Assembly (NCBI GenBank): GCA_026545765.1
Contig: CM048842.1
Span: 18,130,667-18,194,666 of the forward strand
Direction of reading: 5' to 3'
DNA length: 64,000 bases
Source of the DNA: Plantago major
Lineage: Eukaryota > Streptophyta > Magnoliopsida > Lamiales > Plantaginaceae
Each line of letters opens with the position of its first letter. Within the stretch, counting starts at the first letter, position 1. The notes under the pieces are model-generated. The model did no database searches and had not been told where the DNA came from. It worked only from the letters and a program-made list of their open reading frames with translations. The position numbers were made by a program, and so were the translations under genes. Shown piece after piece: positions 54,496 through 64,000 of the stretch.

Positions 54496-57014
54496 TGTTG
54501 GTCCAGATAACGACAAAGTAAAAGACTGGAAGGGGGGGATGAATAGTCTTTTCAAACTTTTGTTGATAAAATAGTTTCTCAGAAAGTTGGGTAACTTTCT
54601 GATACTTATAATCAGAATAGCGGAAGTCTTTCTGATAAGTGCACGTGCTCAGCAAGCTAGTAGAGTGTGTAAATGACTTTTGCAAGTAAGTAAAGGCAGA
54701 AAGTAAATAACAAAGTAGCTTTATAGTGGTATCTGAAGGTGGCGTAATCCTTCAACTAATCCACTTCGGCCTTTCTCAGACCAAGAATCCACTAAGATAA
54801 ATAATTGAGTTCACCTTACAAGTATCTTCTCTCTATTCCTAAATACACTAGGTTCCCAACCAAGTGTCCCCCCTGAGTTCTTCCATGTCTTTCCCAGCCA
54901 AGTACTTCCTCTACTCAGAATTCCCTGAGTTATTCCCCGGCTTTCCCAGCCAAGTACTTCCTCTACTCAGAACCTTTCTTGGAGTTATTCCTTAGTTTCC
55001 CAAACTAAGTACTTCCTCTACTCCACGCCTTTTCTGGTGTTGGTTAAGAAGAGTTTGTCAGATTGGTAGATTAATAACTTCCACAGTTATATAATACTAC
55101 CTTCTGGAACAAGAGTCACTTAACACACTTGGACAGTGTGTGGTTCTGACCCAAGTCTATGTTCTTCGTTCAGGAGAATGAATATCTTAGCAAGTCGCAA
55201 CAGTGCTTCAATTCAGCTCCTTCACAACAGATATAGCTCGTTAAGAATCAGGACACTTAGAACTTTCGTGCTACTTAGATACTGTCTCTCAGAATACTCA
55301 CTCTAAAATAAAAACTTAAACTCAGAAATACATTTTATTAACACTAATTAAACATAAAAAGACCTACCAAATAGGGAACAAACAAAATATTAAAAAAAAA
55401 AAGATTTTTAGCAGATATTGCAACGAAACAACCATAATCACTATGTTGGCGCATAGTAATTGTATCACCTCTAAATTAGAATTGTAGTCGACTTTATATC
55501 ATAACAATATATAACTCACTCTCAACTTAATTAAACATGTATCTTCATCTTTCTACCCTACTCTCTCATCTATCCTTATTATTTTCTTATGTATACTAAC
55601 AAACTTAAAATCAATCAAATACACTTAAAAATATCAAACCCATAACTTCTTTCTTAGAAACGGCAGTGCACCACTACACACCATATCAACCATATAAAAC
55701 ATATGTATTAATAACTCTATTCCAAATACATTTTTTTCCAACTCAATTACTACTCAAATGTTATAGTCCACGTTCTTTTATGAGTACTTATTAATGAGAT
55801 ATTTATAAAAGAAATACATATATAGAATAGCATGATTGAGAAAGTAGATCAAATAAAATGAAGCCTTACGACATTTAAAGTTTCTTTTTTTATTTCAAAT
55901 CTTTTCTTTAACTTTTTTTGCTCTTCAGTTTTGCTTAATGGAGAAATTACTAAAAGCCTCTGAATCTAGCATGCCCAAACGGGATCATCCTCGCACAAAA
56001 AAAAACTTCATGTATTGGGGTTCACATGCATCTGTTTTAGTTGAAAGATTAAAATAAATGAGAAAAGAGGTCAATGTTTTAATATGTATAATTTTAGTCA
56101 CAAAGTATGAGTATAACCTGCCTTAGTGGGACCAGAGAGACCGGTTGATGTTTTAAGTATAATTATAATGTCATAAACGATACTAACAATATTTTATAAA
56201 TGAACATTTTATGTAATTGTGTGTCTGTGTGAAAGTTTTTACTGAAACCGTAATGCTTTAACTATAATTATAATGTTTATCATTCTTTTTTAGTTCCTCT
56301 ACAATCATAAGCATGTTACTTAAGCCACTTAGATAAATTTTGGTGTAAAAATGTGTATTGAAATCAACATTTTTTTATTACCTTGTTAAGTGATGGGTTA
56401 GTTTTCATTTTTATTAATATATTAAGTTTTACATCATGCTTAAAAATAGAAATGTATAAAATGTTCATTGTGATTGACAAAAATTGTACTAACATAGACA
56501 ACTGACCACGAATAGCACAAACAATAATTTACAGAGATTTCTTCTTTTGCTCAGACATCTCCGTCTGTGTAATTAATGCACTGTACTAACATTTGTCCTG
56601 TAGTGTCAACGGAACAATGCAAGCTTTCTAAGGATTTGCAAGTCCTTGCTCAGTGACCTATAGTGCATCAGAGACCTATTGAAATATTTGTCTTCCAAAG
56701 ACGCTTAATTTCTTCAAGGTATCTGAGCCAAGGTTTCTGAGGAGACACTTCTCCTTAGTCTTCAGCAATCTTGTGCAGTCTTCTGATCATCAATAAATTG
56801 AGTTCTTCTGCTGGATGGTTCCTTCTTGGTCTTCTTCAAAGATATAAAAATTACATTCTGAGACCTAACATCCTATACAAGATTTGCTAAACTAACATAC
56901 TCAGTAAGCTTCATCTTTTACAATGTTCAAGTCAACTAAGAGTACTAGTTACCTTTCTGAGCTAAGATAAGTCATTAGGGTTACTAATCAAAATCTAAAT
57001 AGATATTCCTAACA
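54496..57014 (-). repeat. 5' LTR of the large Copia-like element, interrupted
   Basis: Matches the 3' LTR at both ends (54496 to about 55283 and about 56516-57014). The middle (55284-56515) is foreign AT-rich DNA. Confidence 0.8.
55284..56515. mobile_element. Insert of unknown class within the 5' LTR
   Basis: About 1.2 kb of AT-rich DNA absent from the 3' LTR. Its left border, ACTGTCTCTCAGAATACTCAC, resembles the ends of the dispersed repeat at 37055-37361. No coding sequence, clear inverted repeats or poly(A) end is visible. Confidence 0.5.
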
Positions 57015-57428
57015 TTAAGCTCATTACGGTTTACTAAAATCTGACTACTTACGTCAACTAAGTCAGGGATCACAGACAAGTTCATCTATTTTATCATGGG
57101 TACGGAAGTACAGTCCAGTCCATCCATTTACAAAGAATCTGGCACAACAGTATTGAGAAATATGAAGCATGCGACATACGAAAAGTTTACATAAACATAA
57201 GACGAAAAGAGAAGCACGCAGAAGAAAATAAAAAAAAAATGTCCGGATGAGAAAACTTACTTGAAACAAAGCACGGAAGGTATGAAAGCGACTGAAAGCA
57301 ACATGCACAGCACTCGGACAAGCACCTCACGCAATTCAGACCCACTTGCAAAGATTCAGATTCAGGAAAGTTGCAAAAATTCTCTCTCTATGCGATGCGC
57401 AAATGACGACGATGTGTTCCTATTTATA
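57015..57428 (-). promoter_or_regulatory. Minus-strand promoter, leader and splice donor
   Basis: A TATAAATA box (57421-57428, minus) is followed by GC-richer leader-like sequence and, at 57260-57255 (minus), a perfect GTAAGT splice donor after CAA. This looks like the start of a transcription unit, either an LTR or a host gene whose downstream part was displaced by the LTR element ending at 57014. The 57063-57308 frame is not recognised. Confidence 0.4.
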
Positions 57429-59205
57429 GGGGGCTAATTTGGGAAGCCCAACCGTCGCGTCGCCTGGATTCAATCTTGATTGTTCATCGTGATTTATCCA
57501 GCGGTACACAATAAACCACTTGGTGAAATGACCAGTTCGCCCAATATACCCAATTGGTGATGAGAAAAAACCTCTTCGAGAGATAGATTTTCCACTACCA
57601 GAGATAGCAATGGGCCAAGTGGGCCTTAAATGGCCCATCCCATTAACATGTCTCCAAGCCCATTGAGCTCAATCAGAACAACCGCTCGAAGCCCACCTAC
57701 ACAGACACAAGGTGCGGACCTTATTACTACGACAGTATCGGACCATTACGAAGTTAACTTACTCGATGCTACGCCCAATCTCGTTTACAGATACCTCTTT
57801 TCCACCAGTCCGAGACAGAAAAGGGGGGGGGGATATGGGAAAAGCATCAAGTATTTTTCCATCAAGGGCACGGACCACGAGATTTTTTCTTTTCCAAAAA
57901 CGGATCGGACTAACAACAAAAGCTCTCCCACACTTCAAATTATAGTTCCACAACTATCTTCTACAAAGATACTTGAGAGAGCTTGAGTTTCTATTATGTT
58001 AAAGTGTGATTATGGGGAACAGTGACTTACTGTAGCATGGAAATTTGTGCCATATTTATAGGTTTGTCTCTTAAAATGGAGGGACTCACAAGATTGTGCC
58101 AAGTGTATACTTCACAATGAGCCAACCATGTATTATTGGGCCCAAGGCACATTAGAATCGTTTTGTTCCATTTGCCTTTCTAGGCCGTTGGGGGCATAGT
58201 TGGTATTCTAGAGTTATGATCGGACCTTTAGATAAGTGTATGGTCCGGATCTTTAGATAAGTGTATGGTCCGGATCGGACCTTTAGATAAGTGTGTGCGC
58301 AAATGTCCGGATCGGGCAATGTTGACCTTTAGGTAAGTGTATGCGCAAATGACGACGATGTGTTCCTATTTATAGGGGGCTAATTTGGGAAGCCCAACCG
58401 TCGCGTCGCCTGGATTCAATCTTGATTGTTCATCGTGATTTATCCAGCGGTACATAATAAACCACTTGGTGAAATGACCAGTTCGCCCAATATACCCAAT
58501 TGGTGATGAGAAAAAACCTCTTCGAGAGATAGATTTTCCACTACCAGAGATAGCAATGGGCCAAGTGGGCCTTAAACGGCCCAGCCCATTAACATGTCTC
58601 CAAGCCCATTGAGCTCAATCAGAACAACCGCTCGAAGCCCACCTACACAGACACAAGGTGCGGACCTTATTACTACGACAGTATCGGACCATTACGAAGT
58701 TAACTTACTCGATGCTACGCCCAATCTCGTTTACAGATACCTCTTTTCCACCAGTCCGAGACAGAAAAGGGGGGGGGGTATGGAAAAAGCATCAAGTATT
58801 TTCCCATCAAGGGCAAGGACCACGAGATTTTTTCTTTTCGAAAAACGGATCGGACTAACAACAAGAGCTCTCCCACACTTCAAATTATAGTTCCACAACT
58901 ATCTTCTACAAAGATATACTTGAGAGAGCTTGAGTGTCTATTCTGTTAAAGTGTGATTATGGAGAAGAGTGACTTACTGTAGCATGGAAATTTGTGCCAT
59001 ATTTATAGGTTTGTCTGTTAAAATGGAGGGACTCACGAGATTGTGCCAAGTGTATGCTTCACAATGAGCCACCCATGTATTATTGGGCCCAAGGCACATT
59101 AGAATCGTTTTGTTCCATTTGCCTTTCTAGGCCGTTGGGGGGCATAGTTGGTATTCTAGCGTTATGATCGGACCTTTAGATAAGTGTATGGTCCGGACCG
59201 GACAA
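57401..59205. repeat. Near-identical 946-bp direct tandem duplication
   Basis: Copy 1 runs from 57401 to about 58346, and copy 2 from 58347 to about 59205. They differ only at scattered bases and at a small subrepeat. Each copy has the same minus-strand TATAAATA (57421-57428 and 58367-58374). Copy 1 ends in about three extra copies of 'GGACCTTTAGATAAGTGTATGGTCC' (58221-58300). The plus-strand frames 57630-57986 and 58594-58890 are duplicated with it and match no known protein. The high identity indicates a recent event. Confidence 0.88.
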
Positions 59206-60449
59206 TGTTGTTGCTTAGCATCGTACACTTGGTCTTTGGTGGCGTTACGTCCGACCTATAGGTCGTGCGATCCTAAGTTAACCTCTTCTTTACTCGTATG
59301 TATACTGTGAGAGGTGAACAAGGACTTAGTACCAACTTAGATGAGTCGTAGGGTTAGAACAAGGATTTAGTAACAACTTAGTAGGTGTTAAGGATTCACT
59401 CCTCAATAATAGACATTATAGAAGTTGGGGGAAATAGCCAAAGCTTCTTCTCGCCTTCAAAATTATAAATCATGGCACATCCGAAGAAGAAAGTGACTTT
59501 TCCGTTTACTTGCATATAGACAAACTACCAAACGGATCATGCTAGCATTTTATTAATCGTGATCCAAATTATCACACAAACGCAATCCAATAAAATAAAA
59601 AAAAGAAGACCAAATCATTGTGTGGAAACCAGAACATTTTGATACAACCCTTCGACCAAATCATGTGGTGCGGGTTCCAAAATAAACTATCGCCTTTCTG
59701 TGCTTTCTTTTTTGGTATTTGATAATATAAGGTTTTGTTGCTAAAATAAAAAGTTGTTACTTTATCTTGAATTTATGAAAATGATTTAATAAAACTGTAA
59801 CAAACCAAAAATCTGTATTTCAAATTTAAAAGTTTTAAAACGAAACTGAGTATTAGAGGTGATTCTTAAAGCATTAATTAGTGGCCCATCTTATATGATT
59901 TATAACTTTATTCAACCCATCACTTTAACCTAAATCCAAGCATTTTTGTTTACCTGCTCAGCTAAATAAAATTTATATTTCACCTTCAGAAGAATGAGCC
60001 GTCACAAAGAAAAAGATACTCTTTTGCACTTGGAAAGGATCATAGGTTGATTATAAATGATTATTCGATAAGATCATGTTCTTCTAACTAGTTGGAACTT
60101 TGTATGTGTATATTTAAATGTGCAGTGTACAGTGGCTTTTCCTAACTTGTTTCATTAATTTGCTCATGTTTACTGCCACTTCAGAATTTTTACCTTTCAA
60201 AGTTGTGATAAAGGGACACAATAGTTAGGTTGGTTAATTAGCAAAACTAATCATTGGTGAGTGGAACATGGAAATTGTTTTGGACTTTGAATTTTAAATT
60301 CCATGCCATGTTTTACTTGCGATAAGTCACTATCTGATAATCTTGTCTATTTGTGGGTTATCTCGTGTGTGTTGTCACTAGTTAATCCATAATTTGTGGT
60401 TATGACGAAGCTGAGCTAATTGGAATAGCAAGCATTGTCGGGCATTTAT
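59206..60449. other. Spacer including a beta-glucosidase-promoter-like stretch
   Basis: 59560-59715 shares TGTGTGGAAACCAGA, TTCCAAAATAA and surrounding spacing with 27220-27330, upstream of the beta-glucosidase gene. No GH1 coding sequence follows. The remainder is AT-rich with no recognisable gene. Confidence 0.45.
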
Positions 60450-60636
60450 CACTACAAGAAGTACCTTTGTTAAATTTTAGTTCATGATTTTCAAAACGAT
60501 GTAACGATACAAGCTTTTACGATTTACAATTTCGCTGCATGTTTTTATTAGTTCACGAACAAGTTGTCAGAATTTACATGTCAATTCTTTTAACGCGTCA
60601 TGCGTCGATTTTTAAATTTTCTGAAACTTGGTAGTG
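60450..60636. mobile_element. Possible CACTA-like MITE
   Basis: The left end is CACTACAAGAA (60450-60460) and the right end is CTTGGTAGTG (60627-60636), an imperfect inverted pair. No convincing 3-bp target duplication. Confidence 0.35.
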
Positions 60637-60720
60637 CGAGTCAAATTTTCCTAGGTTCGTATTTTAAAAATTCAGGGCGCTACAAAAATGGTATTTTTGA
60701 TAAAATAGGAAAATTAAATA

Positions 60721-60986
60721 CTCTGTTCGATCCAATAAGAACTTACTAGGGGCTTACTTTCTTTCATTAAGGAAAAATAATATAATATTAATTTGTGTGG
60801 AGGTATTAAGTTGATAAAGTAACACGTGGTTGATAAAGTATAAGAGAAAGTGAAGAAATTGATGATAAAGTAGAAAATATAAATAGAGAAATAATGGGGA
60901 ATAAAAAGTTCCCCTATTGGCTCAGTAAATTTCTAATAGTACCCTAGATATGGAAAGTTATGAAACTATCATGGTAACGAATGGAG
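60721..60986. mobile_element. Stowaway-type MITE
   Basis: 266 bp with inverted ends CTCTGTTCGATCC and CTCCATTCGTTACC (right end in reverse), flanked by TA on both sides. Confidence 0.7.
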
Positions 60987-61124
60987 TAATATTGGAGATT
61001 TTATATTAGACTATGTCACCTCCCGGTAGGAATAGTGGAGATTCTATCTAGAAACAACACCTACTAGTAGTTGGATTCCATATTCAAGCTAGACGGTATT
61101 CCCTTCCATTTAGATGTAGCTCTT

Positions 61125-61616
61125 TGTTGGAACGTTGGTTTACGATCCTGAACTAGCAATTAAAGAGACACGAATAACTTACAACTAACCCGTAGAAGGC
61201 GAATTACAAAGAACTGGCACTGCCGATCACCTCCAACACTAGGTTAGCACTAACAGAAAGTAAATCACGGGTTAGGAAGACCTAAACCGGTGGCACGCTT
61301 TAACACGGTAGACACGTTGGTAACGGAAAATAAATATCATTAATCAACTGTTTAGGGTTAAGCCCCAATGGTTCTATTTATACTAGCTACCTGACAGAGT
61401 AATTTAGGTAGTCTAGAACTCTAAAGAAAATAAAGATATGCAGAAATCTAGTAAAGATCTGCAAAAATCTAGAGTTTCCTAACCAATGACTAATTCTATA
61501 TTAAAAAGACTGCCTTTTATTGTTGTCTTGCTAAGCAAGACAGAATCCAATTGATTAAAATAAGATAATGAGATATATTTGGGATATTCTGGAGATCTTC
61601 TAGACTATTCTTCACA
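61125..61616 (-). repeat. Gypsy LTR (3' LTR of the fossil at 61643-63655)
   Basis: About 490 bp, TGTTGGAACG...CTTCACA on the plus strand. On the minus strand the TATAAATA-containing core (about 61370-61400) and the following sequence match the LTR at 13235-13640, so both are one family. Ends are approximate. Confidence 0.55.
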
Positions 61617-63655
61617 TTCAAAGGATGACGGCAACGCAAACCTTAGACCTGGCGAACTAGTGATGGGCCAGCTAGGCAGGCTTCCATAACTGCCCCCCCC
61701 CCCCTCCCCCACCCCCACCCCCTAAAACGGACCTTGTTCCCAAGGTCTTTCCAAAATGAATCTTCTTCCGAAGCAACCGCAGTCGTCTCCCGCCGTAGTG
61801 AGTTAACTACCTTGGTAAGAACTTCATATGGATTCGCAGATCGTCGTCTCTTCCTGGTGTGCTCTAGCCCCACGCTCTCACTAAGCCTATAGCCCTCTTC
61901 GTCTGCAACTACTGGCTACACATCATGAGGGTAGGGTCTTCCCAATTCCTCCATATACCCTTAAGCATCACCTTCTCTCCATTACCCCCAACATGGTCAT
62001 CGTCATCCTCTTGCATTCCCATAATATAGGGCTGACCAAGACCATCCGGTCCACGCCCAGGATAACATTGATTCCTGGATCAAAAATTCGAACAACAAAG
62101 AGAGTCATAGAGAAGCAGACTCCCTAGATGGTAATAGGACCTGCTTATAGTGCTGAGTACAGTGAACCTTATGACCACTAGCTGATCGGACCTAGTACGG
62201 CTTATCCGTGCTTCCTTCTGGCCATCCCAACTTCTCCACCAGAGCTCGGTTGATGAAACTCAAGCTAGCTCCACTATCAACCTGAACGTGGACATAATGT
62301 TGCCCTAACCTAGCCTAGAACTTCATTGTCTTCGGAGCTCGGTGCGTGCTCAGCATGTTGAAGTCAACTATTTCCTTGGTGTTAGAGTCAGCCGCCGCAA
62401 TTCCATTGTCCCTCTGGACCCTTACGCCATTAGTAGTTAAAACTGGGGCTTTTGCATTCTTGTAGACGTGATTGAAAGTGTACGTCTCATCACAGGTGAA
62501 GCATAGCCCAGTTGCTCGACAACGACGGATCTCATCATCGACCAGTCGGATATTAGTTCTTATCCGGGCCTTTTCTGCAGTAGATACAACAACTGGAGTA
62601 TTAACCGGATTAATGCGGATGCCTGGAGTTTTAGCCGAAACAACTGATGCACTCTTGGTCATCTTCAACTGCTCATCCTTTCATGTTGCGAGCTCAACGA
62701 CTTCCTGTAAATCCTTGGGCTTCCACATTTTTAACTCATGCGAAAACTCATTCTTCAATCCAGCCATGAAACTTCCCAGCAAAGTCCTTGGCGGCCAATC
62801 CGGTACCTGACTTATAAGGCGCTCAAACTCCCTCAAGTAGTCCTTGAAGGTTCCAGTTTGTCTAAGCTTTCTTATCGCTACGTTGGCATCATCAAGTTCA
62901 ACACACACAAACCGCAACGTGATCCCTCTCTTGAATTGCCTCCAGGAATCATAAGGATGTGCAGTCACCTGGGTATACTAGCGCCACCAGCCACACGCTT
63001 CTCCCTCCAGATAGTAAGATGCCAGTTGCACCTGATCTTTGTTGCTAGTTCTTTCGAATTCAAAATACTACTCAACCTTATCTACCCAGTTAAGCACATC
63101 TTCCTCAGCAAACTTGGGAAATTCAAGGCGAATTCCCTGGGACCTGATTCCTAATCCTTTAAATTAACCGGACGTACCTTATAGCGTTCTCTGGACTCCT
63201 CTTCCAGCTCGCTTCCCCGCTCATAAGTAGCCCTCCTATCCGACTGTCGGATATGTTCCTGGAATGGATCCGGGTACCTGTCGTACCTGAAATCTCCTTG
63301 TTTCCTAGGTTGCTCCCTTCCTTCAACATCTTCCCAGAACGCCTCAAAGTTGCGATGAATATTTCCTTCAAGCATCTCCCTTTCCTTACTCACTTCTCGT
63401 TCTGGTTGCCCCTTAGCCTTCTTCTGTGCAATCCTCATTGCTCCAGCATCGCATGGATTGATTCTCAAGTCTTCTCCTTTAGTCGCCTTCCCTTCGATCG
63501 GATATGGATCAAATTCGTCGAGCTCCCTCCTCAGAAAATTGCCATACCTTTGATGTCTCTCCCCCTTTCGAATCCTTCCTCATATACACGAATCCGTGGG
63601 GATCCTTGCATAACTGGAACATCAACAATTTCGAAGTCGGGATCACATATAGCTA
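61617..63655 (-). mobile_element. Gypsy LTR element fossil: gag, zinc knuckle, protease
   Basis: Minus strand. 63151-63655 is an Arg/Glu-rich gag start ('DPDFEIVDVPVMQGSPRI', later 'EGNIHRNFEAFWEDVEGRE'). 62681-62968 is the Retrotrans_gag core ('FKDYLREFERLISQVPDWPP'). 62315-62668 includes a zinc-knuckle-like 'CFTCDETYTFNH'. Around 62240-62300 lies the retropepsin block 'VDSGASLSFINRALVEKLGW'. 61643-61873 resembles the end of a Gypsy polyprotein ('SFWKDLGNKVRFRG'). The pol core is not seen. It is broken in several places and lacks its 5' LTR in this window. Confidence 0.7.
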
Positions 63656-64000
63656 TAAATATAATTACATGTTTAACTATAAAATATAATAAATATTTAG
63701 CTATAAATATACACACGTTCAACTAAAAATATCACATTGTTACAAATGCATTTAATGCAATGGTAAGCTATACAAACGATATTTGATCAAGCTAACGATT
63801 AAAATTAAGAAAAACATATTAAATTAGTTATTTCATTTGTTTTATTGATTTTAATCGCTAGCCATACAGCAAATTGATATATTTAAAAAATGTTGTCTCT
63901 GAGGAAACTTTTACAAAATTATCAAGTCTCCCATATTATATTTATAAAAATTGTGAAGGCGAGTCCAGATGTTTATATATAATGTTGAGGTGAGGATATG
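63656..64000. other. AT-rich window end
   Basis: Short repeats of TTTAGCTATAAATAT (about 63645-63710), then plain AT-rich DNA. Nothing coding. Confidence 0.4.

Larger units (their letters stand above)
37362..57014 (-). mobile_element. Large non-autonomous Copia-like LTR element with nested insertions
   Basis: A minus-strand LTR element, about 19.6 kb including later insertions. Parts in its own reading direction: 5' LTR (57014-54496), primer site for initiator tRNA-Met (54493-54482), gag region with UBN2-like domain (54393 to about 51824), protease-like/pre-integrase part (51805-51425), a long region of extra ORFs (50517-47648 and 41831-39204), polypurine tract (38858-38844) and 3' LTR (38843-37362). 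I recognise no integrase, reverse transcriptase or RNase H. LTR ends are TGTTAGGA...CCAACA. I see no matching target duplication at the outer ends. The reading frames are broken in many places (on the order of ten or more), so it is a fossil that could move only with outside help, if at all. Two younger elements sit inside it and one insert sits in its 5' LTR. Confidence 0.8.

Noticed and set aside
37357-57019. Target duplication for the large Copia-like element
   Set aside because: The five bases on the two sides (CTTAC and TTAAG) do not match. Later rearrangement next to the dispersed repeat at the left end is likely.
57630-58890. Duplicated plus-strand frames 57630-57986 and 58594-58890 as a paralogous gene pair
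   Set aside because: They are similar only because the whole 946-bp DNA segment is duplicated. There is no start context, domain or splice evidence.
60450-60636. Confident CACTA MITE call
   Set aside because: Kept only as a low-confidence feature because the right end is degenerate and no target duplication is seen.

Overview
This is a piece of a plant nuclear chromosome, very probably a eudicot. It is AT-rich, has two intron-bearing host genes with plant-type GT..AG splice sites and TATA boxes, and is otherwise packed with plant transposable elements: Stowaway MITEs, Helitrons, tRNA-derived SINEs, L1-type LINE pieces, Mutator/hAT/CACTA-like MITEs, and Copia and Gypsy LTR elements. The extra ORF region of the large LTR element resembles proteins I recall from Lamiales genomes. 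That is a weak hint at an asterid source and was not checked.

Host genes. (1) 3671-8997 (+) is an eight-exon fatty acyl-CoA/ACP reductase of the plastid MS2/FAR2 group. I infer a 587-residue protein with an intact NAD(P)H-binding loop and YxxxK catalytic pair. (2) 27681-33879 (+) is a thirteen-exon family 1 beta-glucosidase. I infer a 513-residue secretory protein with both catalytic glutamates. Phase and splice sites agree at every junction I placed in both genes. I see no pathway that links them. No RNA gene, CRISPR array or bacterial-type system is present.

Layout. 1-3600: intergenic, with a LINE reverse-transcriptase relic. 3615-8997: FAR gene, with a 3-kb first intron. 9-15.5 kb: intergenic, with a long-TIR MULE-type MITE and a Gypsy fossil. 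15.5-21.6 kb: a dense mosaic of Helitron-like elements (two side by side in one orientation, one inverted), Stowaway MITEs and SINEs. 21.6-27.5 kb: AT-rich tandem repeat, Copia fossil, Tc1/pogo transposase relic, LINE ORF1 relic, another long-TIR MULE-type MITE and a poly(A) retroposon with target duplication. 27.6-33.9 kb: beta-glucosidase gene, with MITEs in its introns. 34.2-37.3 kb: MITE/Helitron nest and a lone inverted LTR piece. 37.4-57.0 kb: one large nested LTR element on the minus strand. 57.0-59.2 kb: a recent 946-bp tandem duplication carrying a TATA promoter. 59.2-61 kb: a stretch resembling the beta-glucosidase promoter, plus MITEs. 61.1-63.7 kb: a Gypsy fossil.

The most unusual item is the 37.4-57.0 kb element. 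It is a Copia-like element with gag and a protease-like/pre-integrase part and no integrase or reverse transcriptase that I can recognise. Where pol would be, it has a long sense-strand region of extra ORFs of unknown function. It has itself been invaded by a complete non-autonomous LTR element (41900-47431, perfect GAAGA target duplication, tRNA-Asp-type primer site) and by a hAT-type MITE (49817-50353, perfect 8-bp duplication), so the order of insertions can be read directly.
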